Shown here one piece after another: positions 1-5,794 of a stretch of DNA of 8,208 nt. Source of the stretch: Bordetella parapertussis (GTDB lineage: Bacteria > Pseudomonadota > Gammaproteobacteria > Burkholderiales > Burkholderiaceae_B). A model generated the notes under the pieces. That model did no database searches. It had not been told where the DNA came from and was given only the letters and a program-made list of their open reading frames with translations. Each line of letters starts with the position of its first letter. The first letter of the stretch is position 1. The position numbers and the translations under genes were made by a program. The stretch covers positions 1 through 8,208 of the forward strand of contig CALQNE010000154.1 of the NCBI GenBank assembly GCA_943331855.1, in the 5' to 3' direction.

Positions 1-750
1 GCAGTTCAGGCTGTGCGTACCGTCGGCGGCTGGAAGTGAGCCGGGTACGACCACCGAGCCGGAGGGAACGCGGCCGTAATGAATCTCTTTTGTTTCACGG
101 TCATAGATGCGGGTGCTTTGCGACAAAAATACGCCCATAGCTAGGACGCTATTTTCTTCGACGATAACGCCCTCGACGACTTCAGAGCGTGCACCAATAA
201 AGCAGTTGTCTTCAATGATGGTGGGATTGGCCTGCAGTGGCTCGAGCACGCCACCAATGCCTACACCACCCGAGAGGTGCACGTTTTTACCAATTTGTGC
301 GCATGAGCCGACCGTGGCCCAAGTGTCAACCATCGAGCCCTCGTCGACGTAGGCGCCGATGTTGACGTAAGAGGGCATCAGCACGACATTGCGACCGATA
401 TAGCAGCCGCGGCGGGCGACTGCGGGTGGTACCACGCGATAACCACCGGCTTTGAACTCGGCAGGGCTGTAATCAGAGAATTTAAGCGGCACTTTGTCGT
501 AAAACTGTAAGGGGGCTTGGCCCATGACGCCGTTGTCGTTTAGACGAAAAGATAAGAGGACTGCTTTTTTGATCCACTGGTGTACGACCCAGTTGCCATT
601 GATTTTTTCAGCGACACGCAACGTGCCGGTATCCAAGGCATCGATTGTGTGTGCAACGGCTTCGCGCACGCCAGCACTGGCGGCGGTGGGTGACAGGTTT
701 GCGCGATCTTCCCAACCGCTTTCAATGGTCTTTTGTAGATCTAAGGTCAT
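1..750 (-). CDS. dapD: 2,3,4,5-tetrahydropyridine-2,6-dicarboxylate N-succinyltransferase, 3' end cut by window
   Basis: DapD transfers a succinyl group from succinyl-CoA to tetrahydrodipicolinate, opening the ring, in the cytoplasmic succinylase route to meso-diaminopimelate and lysine. I translated 250 codons without a stop. The family is about 273 residues, so roughly 24 C-terminal residues lie beyond base 1. The helical N-terminal region includes [20 protein letters not shown] (residues 44-63). The left-handed beta-helix of hexapeptide repeats starts near residue 115 and includes [14 protein letters not shown] (125-138), [14 protein letters not shown] (141-154) and [12 protein letters not shown] (183-194). 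Asp142 and Glu190 match acidic residues proposed as catalytic in mycobacterial DapD (recalled). The ATG is chosen because AAAGG sits six bases upstream and [10 protein letters not shown] begins where family members begin. It lies 79 bases downstream of dapC on the same strand. The identity is near certain; the only oddity is truncation by the window. Confidence 0.97.
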   Translation of the reverse strand, partial: MTLDLQKTIESGWEDRANLSPTAASAGVREAVAHTIDALDTGTLRVAEKINGNWVVHQWIKKAVLLSFRLNDNGVMGQAPLQFYDKVPLKFSDYSPAEFKAGGYRVVPPAVARRGCYIGRNVVLMPSYVNIGAYVDEGSMVDTWATVGSCAQIGKNVHLSGGVGIGGVLEPLQANPTIIEDNCFIGARSEVVEGVIVEENSVLAMGVFLSQSTRIYDRETKEIHYGRVPSGSVVVPGSLPAADGTHSLNC

Positions 751-756
751 AACACG

Positions 757-761
757 CCTTT
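757..761 (-). promoter_or_regulatory. Ribosome binding site of dapD
   Basis: On the minus strand AAAGG lies six bases before the dapD ATG, at a normal Shine-Dalgarno distance. It fixes the start at base 750. It is clearer than the sites in front of dapC or tig. Confidence 0.6.
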
Positions 762-772
762 ATAAAAAAGAA

Positions 773-801
773 TAAATAAGTGATGAGAAATAAAGTGTCA
801 G
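773..801 (-). promoter_or_regulatory. Possible sigma-70 promoter for dapD in the dapC-dapD gap
   Basis: Reading the minus strand, CTGACA (796-801, five of six matches to TTGACA) is followed after exactly 17 bases by TATTTA (773-778, only three of six matches to TATAAT). The surrounding 79-bp gap is AT-rich and holds no hairpin that would stop transcription from dapC. dapD is therefore probably read from dapC as well, with this weak internal promoter as a possible supplement. This is a pattern match only. Confidence 0.3.
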
Positions 802-829
802 CAAACCACGAGGACAAATTAAATGCGAA

Positions 830-2023
830 CTAAGCTTGACGAACAAACGCCGCAATGCGTTCAGCGGCTTCAATGCAATCTTTTAGCGGTGCCACCAGGG
901 CAATACGAACTCGGTTTTGACCTGGATTGACGCCATTGATGGTACGCCCGACAAAGCTGCCAGGAAGCGTGGTTACATTTGTGTGTGTCAGTAAGTCACG
1001 CACAAAATCGGCATCAGAGCCTGCAGTGCCGGCCCATAAATAGAACGATGCATCGGGGCGCTTAACATCGAGTACGGGCTCGAGAATAGGAAGCACAGCC
1101 TCAAATTTTGCACGGTATTGCTGGCGATTATCTATGACGTGGGCTTCATCTTGCCAGGCGGCAATACTCGCCGCAGAGACCACGGGCGACAAGGCGCTGC
1201 CATGGTAGGTGCGATAAAGCAAAAACTTTGCCATCAACTTGGCATCGCCGGCCACAAAGCCCGAGCGCATACCAGGCACGTTTGAGCGTTTCGATAAACT
1301 CGAAAAACTAATTAAATTACGAAAATCTGTACGCCCCAGCTGGTGGGCCGCTTGCATGCCGCCCATGGGTGGGCGATTTTCGTCGAGATAGATTTCTGAG
1401 TAGCATTCGTCAGATGCAATGACAAAACCGTAGCGGTCTGACAATTCAAAAAGTGTTTGCCATTCAGTCAGAGACATGACATTGCCGGCGGGGTTGCCCG
1501 GTGAGCACACAAATAACAACTGAGTGCGTTGCCAAATGTCGACCGGTACCGTTGACCAGTCGCAGCCAAAATTTTGCGCGGCATCGGAATTGACGTAGTA
1601 AGGGGTAGCGCCGCCGAGCAGGGCTGCACCTTCGTAAATTTGATAAAACGGATTTGGACAGACGACGATTCCGTTTTTTGTTGAGTCGAGCACCACTTGG
1701 CCAAAGGCAAACAGGGCTTCGCGAGATCCGAGCGCGGGTAATACCTGTGTCTCGGGATCTGGGCAGGGGATGTTGTAACGCCTGCCAATCCATTGGCTAA
1801 TTGCCTGCCGCAGCAACGGATCACCTTTTGTTGGCGGATAGATCGACAAGCCGTCGAGCGCGCCAATAATGGCGTCTTTGACGCACTGTGGCGCGGCGTG
1901 TTTGGGCTCGCCAATCGATAAATTGATCGGGCGTAAGCCCGCCGGGGGCGTGCCCGCCTGAGCCAGCAAGAGGCGCAGTTTTTCGAACGGATAGGGCTGC
2001 AGGGTGTCTAGGCGTGGATTCAT
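830..2023 (-). CDS. dapC: Succinyldiaminopimelate transaminase (class I/II aminotransferase, PLP-dependent)
   Basis: The 397-residue protein is a fold-type I aminotransferase. DapC makes N-succinyl-LL-2,6-diaminopimelate from N-succinyl-2-amino-6-ketopimelate with glutamate as amino donor, the step after DapD. Visible signatures are the N-terminal substrate segment INLSIGEPKH (33-42), GSREALF (99-105) in the PLP-phosphate region, CSPGNPAG with Asn177, ASDECYSE with Asp205 (pairs with the pyridine nitrogen) and Tyr208, SSLSKRSNVPGMRSGF with Schiff-base Lys245 and Arg253, and RVRIAL (371-376), whose arginine binds the substrate carboxylate. The sequence alone cannot exclude a related aminotransferase such as an ArgD-like or alanine/aspartate enzyme. 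The MNPRLDTLQPYPFEKLR start and the dapD neighbour favour DapC. The next methionine is at residue 183, so the ATG at 2023 must be the start, yet no Shine-Dalgarno sequence precedes it. The stop is TAG. Confidence 0.93.
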   Translation of the reverse strand: MNPRLDTLQPYPFEKLRLLLAQAGTPPAGLRPINLSIGEPKHAAPQCVKDAIIGALDGLSIYPPTKGDPLLRQAISQWIGRRYNIPCPDPETQVLPALGSREALFAFGQVVLDSTKNGIVVCPNPFYQIYEGAALLGGATPYYVNSDAAQNFGCDWSTVPVDIWQRTQLLFVCSPGNPAGNVMSLTEWQTLFELSDRYGFVIASDECYSEIYLDENRPPMGGMQAAHQLGRTDFRNLISFSSLSKRSNVPGMRSGFVAGDAKLMAKFLLYRTYHGSALSPVVSAASIAAWQDEAHVIDNRQQYRAKFEAVLPILEPVLDVKRPDASFYLWAGTAGSDADFVRDLLTHTNVTTLPGSFVGRTINGVNPGQNRVRIALVAPLKDCIEAAERIAAFVRQA

Positions 2024-2029
2024 TTGCGT

Positions 2030-2035
2030 ATTTTA
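2030..2035 (-). promoter_or_regulatory. Possible -10 element placing the dapC transcript start at its ATG
   Basis: On the minus strand TAAAAT (five of six matches to TATAAT) ends six bases before the dapC ATG. Normal -10 geometry would put +1 on or very near the A of that ATG. No good -35 hexamer is seen at 16-18 bases upstream (the region reads CCCCCG). The element is weakly supported, but it fits the missing ribosome-binding site. Confidence 0.3.
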
Positions 2036-2081
2036 ACCAGTTGGGCGGACTACGGGGGCGGGAAACCCGGGCAGGGTGCGC

Positions 2082-2087
2082 TACAAT
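2082..2087 (+). promoter_or_regulatory. Probable -10 element of the tRNA-Leu promoter
   Basis: TACAAT (five of six matches to TATAAT) lies 11 bases before the mature tRNA 5' end, giving a predicted +1 near 2093-2095 and a leader of only a few bases. The bases between the -10 and +1 read GCTCGG, a GC-rich discriminator of the type found at stringently controlled stable-RNA promoters. The -35 region about 17 bases upstream is GC-rich and does not match TTGACA. Confidence 0.5.
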
Positions 2088-2098
2088 GCTCGGTTACT

Positions 2099-2185
2099 GC
2101 GAAGGTGGCGAAATTGGTAGACGCACCAGGTTTAGGTCCTGACGCCGTAAAAGGTGTGCGGGTTCGAGTCCCGCCCTTCGCACCA
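2099..2185 (+). tRNA. leuW-like: tRNA-Leu, anticodon UAG
   Basis: This 87-base gene folds as a class II (long variable arm) tRNA. The acceptor stem is GCGAAGG (2099-2105) with CCTTCGC (2175-2181). The D arm holds AAATTGGTAGA. The anticodon stem-loop is CCAGG-TTTAGGT-CCTGA with anticodon TAG at 2133-2135. A variable arm pairs GCC with GGT, and the T arm is GCGGG-TTCGAGT-CCCGC. The discriminator is A2182, and CCA is encoded at 2183-2185. Long variable arm, A73 and UAG anticodon all fit leucine decoding CUN codons. One oddity is that the outermost anticodon-stem position is C2126 opposite A2142, not a Watson-Crick pair. No terminator separates it from tig 67 bases downstream. Confidence 0.96.
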
Positions 2186-2252
2186 TTTTGAATTACCTAC
2201 TTGGCGTGGGCTGTTCGCTGCGCTGTCCGTTATCTTTGTTTGGTAGATCTTC

Positions 2253-3563
2253 ATGCAACCTGTGGTTGAAACTGTCTCCGGCCTAGAGCGCCGTGTTGAA
2301 ATCTCTGTCTCGATGGCCGACGTCGAAAAAGCGGTCCAGGCCGAACTGAAGCGCGTGTCGCGTACGGCGAAAATACCCGGTTTTCGTCCGGGTAAAGTGC
2401 CGATGGCCATGCTTGAGCGTTCTCATGGTGCAGGGATTCGTTATGACTCGATCAATAGTATGGTCGGGCAGGCGTTTGAAGAAGCAATCGTTGCTTCCGG
2501 TCTGCGTGTTGCGGGTGCGCCAAAATTAGCGCCTAAAACCGAGGGTGCACCTGAAGACGACCTGTCCTTTGTGGCAACCTTTGAAGTCTATCCAACGGTC
2601 ACCTTGCCTGATCTGAGTACGCTTCAGATTAAGCGTGCGGTCACCACGGTGGGTGAGGCAGAAGTGCAGCGCACCGTTGACGTGCTGCGTAAGCAACGCG
2701 CTCAGTACAAGGCCAGCGAAGCCCGTGTCGCACAAGATGAAGATCGCGTGACGCTCGACTTTGCAGGCACAATCGAAGGTGTGCCCTTTGATGGTGGCAA
2801 GGCGGATGATTTTCCGTTTGTGCTGGGTCAGGGCCGTATGCTGCCTGAGTTTGAAACCGCTGTACGCGGCATGAAAACTGGCGAAACCAAAGTGTTTCCC
2901 TTGCCGTTCCCTGCTGACTACGGCGGCAAAGAAGTGGCCGGAAAAACCGCTGAGTTCTCGATCAAGGTTAAAGAAGTTGCCGAGCCCATCTTGCCCGAAG
3001 TTGATACTGAGTTTGCTAAGGCTTTGGGTCAAACAGAAGGCGACGTTGAAAAATTGCTTGCAGATATCCGTGCCAACATCGAGCGCGAAGTTAAGGCGCG
3101 TACGATGGCGCGCACTAAAAATAGCGTGATGGATGCCTTGGTGTCTGTTGCCACCTTTGAGGTGCCCAAAGCACTGATCGAAAGTGAGTGTGAGTCTCGC
3201 GTGACCGCAGCCCGTGCCGAACTGACACAGCGCGGTGTACCGAACGCTGACAAAATGCCGATTCCGGCTGACACGTTTGCCGCTGAGGCTGAGCGTCGTG
3301 TCAAACTCGGTTTGCTGGTGTCTGAGTTGGTGCAGGCCGAGCAACTGCAGGCCAAGCCTGAGCAGGTTCGTGCCCGGATCGAAGAATTTGCCGCAAGTTA
3401 TGAAAAACCCGCCGAAGTCGTGAGCTATTATCTCTCTGACCGGGCGCGTCGTTCAGAAGTTGAGGGAATCGTACTCGAGGACAACGTTGTGCAGCACGCG
3501 CTAGCTAAGGCGCAGGTTGAAGACGAGCAAGTGCCTTTTGATCAAGTCATGGGAACCGAATAA
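2253..3563 (+). CDS. tig: Trigger factor, ribosome-associated chaperone and peptidyl-prolyl isomerase
   Basis: Trigger factor docks at the ribosome tunnel exit, shields nascent chains and can isomerise prolyl bonds. The 436-residue length is normal for the family. Domains in order: an N-terminal ribosome-binding domain with the signature GFRPGKVP (43-50), the loop that contacts ribosomal protein L23; an FKBP-like isomerase domain at about 161-245 with VTLDFAGTIEGVPFDGG and FVLGQGRMLPEFE; and a charged helical C-terminal chaperone domain from about 246, rich in Glu, Lys and Ala. An in-frame TAG lies nine bases before the ATG, so this is the first possible start. The MQPVVET opening matches the family. 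The ribosome-binding site is weak (GGTAG at best), and no convincing promoter is visible in the 67 bases after the tRNA. The TAA stop directly abuts the clpP ATG. Confidence 0.98.
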   Translation: MQPVVETVSGLERRVEISVSMADVEKAVQAELKRVSRTAKIPGFRPGKVPMAMLERSHGAGIRYDSINSMVGQAFEEAIVASGLRVAGAPKLAPKTEGAPEDDLSFVATFEVYPTVTLPDLSTLQIKRAVTTVGEAEVQRTVDVLRKQRAQYKASEARVAQDEDRVTLDFAGTIEGVPFDGGKADDFPFVLGQGRMLPEFETAVRGMKTGETKVFPLPFPADYGGKEVAGKTAEFSIKVKEVAEPILPEVDTEFAKALGQTEGDVEKLLADIRANIEREVKARTMARTKNSVMDALVSVATFEVPKALIESECESRVTAARAELTQRGVPNADKMPIPADTFAAEAERRVKLGLLVSELVQAEQLQAKPEQVRARIEEFAASYEKPAEVVSYYLSDRARRSEVEGIVLEDNVVQHALAKAQVEDEQVPFDQVMGTE

Positions 3564-4220
3564 ATGCAACGTTTTACCGACTTTTATGCATCCATGCACG
3601 GGGGCGACTCAGTAACCCCCACTGCGCTTGGCTACATTCCGATGGTGATCGAGCAGTCTGGGCGCGGTGAACGCGCCTATGATATTTACTCAAGATTGCT
3701 TAAAGAGCGTGTGATTTTTCTGGTTGGTCCGGTCAATGACCAGTCGGCCAACGTCATCGTTGCTCAGCTTTTGTTTCTTGAATCTGAAAATCCTGACAAA
3801 GACGTGGCGCTGTATATCAACTCGCCTGGCGGGTCCGTGTATGCTGGCATGGCCATCTATGACACGATGCGGTTTATTAAGCCCGAAGTTTCGACGCTAT
3901 GCACCGGCTTAGCGGCCAGTATGGGGGCTTTTTTATTGGCCGCAGGTACAAAAGGTAAGCGCTTTTCGTTGCCAAACTCGCGCATTATGATTCACCAGCC
4001 CTCAGGCGGTGCGCAGGGCCAGGCTTCAGATATTCAAATTCAAGCGCGCGAAATCCTTGATTTGCGCGAGCGTTTAAACACAATGTTGGCCGAGCACACG
4101 GGTCAAACCATTGAGCGTATCGCTTTAGATACCGAACGCGACAACTTCATGTCGGCTCCAGATGCAGTATCGTATGGTTTGATTGATAAGGTTCTCACTT
4201 CGCGGGCCGACACTGTATAA
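3564..4220 (+). CDS. clpP: ATP-dependent Clp protease proteolytic subunit
   Basis: ClpP forms the double-heptameric serine peptidase barrel that degrades polypeptides fed to it by ClpX or ClpA in the cytoplasm. The 218-residue protein has the full catalytic triad: Ser119 in [14 protein letters not shown], His144 in [11 protein letters not shown] and Asp193 in [10 protein letters not shown]. These sit at a constant offset of eight from the E. coli precursor residues 111, 136 and 185. YINSPGGSV (84-92) forms the oxyanion-hole region. By that alignment about the first 22 residues (up to [10 protein letters not shown]) are the propeptide removed autocatalytically. The ATG follows the tig TAA with no gap, and GGGAA inside the last tig codons can serve as ribosome-binding site, so translational coupling to tig is likely. 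The product partners with the ClpX encoded next. Confidence 0.98.
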   Translation: MQRFTDFYASMHGGDSVTPTALGYIPMVIEQSGRGERAYDIYSRLLKERVIFLVGPVNDQSANVIVAQLLFLESENPDKDVALYINSPGGSVYAGMAIYDTMRFIKPEVSTLCTGLAASMGAFLLAAGTKGKRFSLPNSRIMIHQPSGGAQGQASDIQIQAREILDLRERLNTMLAEHTGQTIERIALDTERDNFMSAPDAVSYGLIDKVLTSRADTV

Positions 4221-4259
4221 GTATTCACCCAAGTTTTAACTGTTTAGTTTGTTAAGTTT

Positions 4260-4279
4260 TACTGAACAATTAATCAGTA
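4260..4279 (+). repeat. Inverted repeat between clpP and clpX
   Basis: TACTGA (4260-4265) and TCAGTA (4274-4279) are perfect reverse complements separated by eight bases, in a 90-bp AT-rich gap. The right arm overlaps the candidate -10 TATAAG. It could be a protein-binding site or a weak RNA stem. No T-run follows, so it is not an intrinsic terminator. Confidence 0.5.
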
Positions 4280-4283
4280 TAAG
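4278..4283 (+). promoter_or_regulatory. Possible -10 element for clpX
   Basis: TATAAG matches TATAAT at five of six positions and lies 27 bases before the clpX ATG. No convincing -35 hexamer stands 16-18 bases upstream (AGTTTT at 17). If real, it would let clpX be made apart from tig-clpP. If not, clpX is simply the third gene of the operon. Confidence 0.3.
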
Positions 4284-4310
4284 ACTTGGTACAACTGGTA
4301 ATGGATCGTT

Positions 4311-5603
4311 ATGTCAGAAAAAAAAGGCTCAGCTAGCACCAAGGTCTTGCATTGTTCATTTTGTAACAAGAGCCAGCACGAAGTGCGCAAACTCATTGCC
4401 GGGCCTTCGGTTTTTGTCTGCGACGAATGTATTGAGTTGTGTAACGATATTATTCGTGAAGAAGCTCAGGCTAGTGCACGAGCTTCCATTCGCACTGATT
4501 TGCCAACGCCTGCTGAGATTAAAGCGTTTCTTGATCAATATGTGATTGGTCAGACTGCGTCCAAACGTGTGCTTGCTGTCGCGGTTTATAACCACTACAA
4601 GCGCTTGCGTCATGGCGAGATCAAAGGCGATGACGTCGAGCTTTCAAAAAGCAATATTTTATTAATTGGTCCGACTGGTTCGGGCAAAACCTTGCTGGCG
4701 CAAACGCTCGCACGTCAATTAAACGTGCCCTTTGTGATGGCAGATGCTACTACGTTGACCGAAGCGGGTTACGTGGGTGAAGACGTTGAAAACATCATTC
4801 AAAAATTGCTGCAAAACTGCAATTACGAAGTAGATAAAGCACAACGTGCCATTGTCTACATTGACGAAATTGACAAAATTTCTCGCAAAGCAGATAACCC
4901 CTCTATCACCCGTGATGTATCTGGTGAGGGCGTGCAGCAAGCGCTGTTGAAGCTCATAGAAGGGACTGTTGCTTCTGTGCCACCCCAAGGCGGGCGAAAG
5001 CATCCCAATCAAGATTTTGTTCAAGTCGACACGACCAATATTCTGTTCATTGTCGGTGGAGCGTTTGACGGCCTCGAAAAAGTTATTCGTAGTCGCACTG
5101 AACGTTCAGGTATTGGCTTTAGTGCCACTGTGGATTCAAAAACTGAACAATCAACAGGCACAACCTTTCTTGAGGTTGAGCCAGAAGATTTAGTCAAATT
5201 TGGTCTGATTCCTGAGCTTGTTGGACGGTTGCCAGTGATTGCAACTCTGCAAGAGCTTGACGAAGATACCTTGATCCAAATTCTGACTGAGCCAAAAAAT
5301 GCCTTAGTGAAACAGTTTCAAAAACTGTTTGCGATGGAAGGCGCTGAACTTGAGATTCGTCCGGCAGCGTTGCGGGCGATCGCGCGCAAAGCCGTTAAGC
5401 GTAAAACAGGTGCACGTGGTCTGCGATCGATTCTTGAATCAGCTTTGCTCGACACCATGTACGAACTGCCTACGCAGGGCAATATCAAGCGTGTGGTGCT
5501 CGACGAAGCCACGATCGAGGGCCAAGGCAAGCCGCTGTTGGTTTATGGTGATGAAAAAGAAGCACCTAAAGCTGAGCGCAATTTACGAGATGCGGCGGCT
5601 TAG
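4311..5603 (+). CDS. clpX: ATP-dependent Clp protease ATP-binding subunit, AAA+ unfoldase
   Basis: ClpX hexamers recognise tagged substrates, unfold them with ATP and thread them into ClpP. The 430-residue protein has every expected element: an N-terminal C4 zinc-binding domain with Cys15, Cys18, Cys37 and Cys40; Walker A GPTGSGKT (120-127); the GYVG pore loop with Tyr154; Walker B VYIDEID (182-188); the RKH loop at 229-231; the IGF loop (268-270) that docks into ClpP; the arginine finger Arg307 in ELVGRLP; and sensor 2 Arg370 in GARGLRS. The IGF tripeptide confirms a ClpP-partnered unfoldase and rules out HslU. The ATG has only a weak GGA six bases upstream. An ATG at 4301 is out of frame. 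It lies 90 bases after clpP and ends 43 bases before a strong terminator. Confidence 0.98.
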   Translation: MSEKKGSASTKVLHCSFCNKSQHEVRKLIAGPSVFVCDECIELCNDIIREEAQASARASIRTDLPTPAEIKAFLDQYVIGQTASKRVLAVAVYNHYKRLRHGEIKGDDVELSKSNILLIGPTGSGKTLLAQTLARQLNVPFVMADATTLTEAGYVGEDVENIIQKLLQNCNYEVDKAQRAIVYIDEIDKISRKADNPSITRDVSGEGVQQALLKLIEGTVASVPPQGGRKHPNQDFVQVDTTNILFIVGGAFDGLEKVIRSRTERSGIGFSATVDSKTEQSTGTTFLEVEPEDLVKFGLIPELVGRLPVIATLQELDEDTLIQILTEPKNALVKQFQKLFAMEGAELEIRPAALRAIARKAVKRKTGARGLRSILESALLDTMYELPTQGNIKRVVLDEATIEGQGKPLLVYGDEKEAPKAERNLRDAAA

Positions 5604-5646
5604 TGTTTTAAAAAGCCAACGCAGGCTCAAAAACCCGTTCTTAATC

Positions 5647-5669
5647 AGCCCCTTTTGTAGGGGCTTTTT
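5647..5669 (+). terminator. Rho-independent terminator after clpX
   Basis: AGCCCC (5647-5652) pairs perfectly with GGGGCT (5660-5665) across a seven-base loop, and T's run through 5669. The GC-rich stem and immediate T-run are typical of an efficient intrinsic terminator. It has no matching T-run on the minus strand, so it acts only on plus-strand transcripts. It should end the tig-clpP-clpX transcript and leave lon dependent on its own promoter. Confidence 0.92.
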
Positions 5670-5678
5670 GTTATGTCG

Positions 5679-5694
5679 GCGTTCAACGCTTGAA
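5679..5694 (+). repeat. Two overlapping palindromes at the lon -35 region
   Basis: GCGTT-C-AACGC (5679-5689) and TTCAA-CGC-TTGAA (5682-5694) are both perfect inverted repeats. They share bases, and the second includes the TTGAA core of the heat-shock -35 element. The position suits an operator, but the motifs match neither CIRCE nor HAIR as I know them. The second palindrome could simply follow from a mirrored -35 core. Confidence 0.4.
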
Positions 5695-5716
5695 ATTTGG
5701 GCTATCGTCTACATAA
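5689..5716 (+). promoter_or_regulatory. Heat-shock (sigma-32/RpoH) promoter of lon
   Basis: CTTGAAA (5689-5695) is an exact match to the sigma-32 -35 consensus. After 13 bases, within the usual range, CTACATAA (5709-5716) matches CCCCATNT at its first C and CAT core but not throughout. The predicted +1 is about 5722-5724, giving a leader of about 70 bases. The same region can also be read as a sigma-70 promoter, TTGAAA with CATAAC after 16 bases (5690-5717), so both factors may use it. lon is a classic RpoH target in Proteobacteria, and the upstream terminator makes a local promoter necessary. Confidence 0.7.
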
Positions 5717-5723
5717 CAGACAT

Positions 5724-5745
5724 ATTCGTGTATTTACGAATTTTT
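5724..5745 (+). promoter_or_regulatory. Stem-loop at the predicted 5' end of lon mRNA
   Basis: ATTCGT (5724-5729) and ACGAAT (5736-5741) are perfect reverse complements around GTATTT. An inner G-U pair can extend the stem to seven pairs with a four-base loop. T's continue to 5745. The stem begins within a few bases of the predicted transcript start, where 5'-terminal hairpins commonly protect mRNA. The stem is too AT-rich to be confidently called a terminator. Confidence 0.45.
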
Positions 5746-5746
5746 A

Positions 5747-5779
5747 TCGGTGTCCCAGTTGGGTTCGACCGAGTTTTTT
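5747..5779 (+). promoter_or_regulatory. Second leader hairpin followed by a six-T run
   Basis: TCGGT (5747-5751) pairs with ACCGA (5768-5772). Inside, after an internal loop, CCC (5754-5756) pairs with GGG (5761-5763) around AGTT. GAG and then TTTTTT (5774-5779) follow. The shape is attenuator-like, but the internal loop and the few bases between stem and T-run make it a weak terminator at best. Its 3' arm overlaps the next structure at 5771-5772, so the two compete. Confidence 0.35.
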
Positions 5780-5791
5780 GATTAGGATCTC
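5771..5791 (+). promoter_or_regulatory. lon ribosome binding site sequestered by a fourU-like hairpin
   Basis: AGGA (5784-5787) is the Shine-Dalgarno sequence, seven bases before the lon ATG. GAG (5771-5773) can pair with CTC (5789-5791). After one U-U mismatch (5774/5788), four U's (5775-5778) face the AGGA as U-A, U-G, U-G, U-A around a five-base loop (5779-5783). This geometry is that of fourU RNA thermometers, which melt on warming to free the ribosome-binding site. The RBS itself is firm; the thermometer role is inferred from pairing alone. Confidence 0.45.
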
Positions 5792-5794
5792 ATC

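Noticed and set aside
2059..2069. CGGG-AAA-CCCG small palindrome upstream of the tRNA-Leu -10
   Set aside because: It is a four-base stem in GC-rich DNA and is easily expected by chance, with no further support.
2186..2252. Search for a sigma-32 or sigma-70 promoter directly upstream of tig
   Set aside because: TTTGAAT at 2187 has no matching -10 at heat-shock spacing, and TTGGCG at 2201 has no -10 at 16-18 bases.
2132..2410. 92-codon minus-strand frame overlapping tRNA-Leu and the tig start
   Set aside because: It covers a tRNA gene and the trigger-factor N-terminus in antisense. Its C-terminal phrase resembles the peptide commonly mis-predicted from antisense tRNA genes.
2526..3344. 272-codon open frame on the minus strand inside tig
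   Set aside because: It is antisense to a well-conserved trigger factor gene. Its translation is Cys/His/Arg-rich and resembles no family I know.
4249..4545. 98-codon frame starting upstream of clpX
   Set aside because: It reads clpX in another frame. The clpX zinc finger in frame from 4311 is unmistakable.
5614..5627. AGCC/GGCT inverted repeat just after clpX
   Set aside because: It has only four pairs and no T-run. The real terminator is the six-pair stem at 5647-5669.
5329..5781. 150-codon plus-strand frame across the clpX end and the lon leader
   Set aside because: It runs through the terminator and promoter region in a different frame from clpX, has no ribosome-binding site and has low-quality composition.
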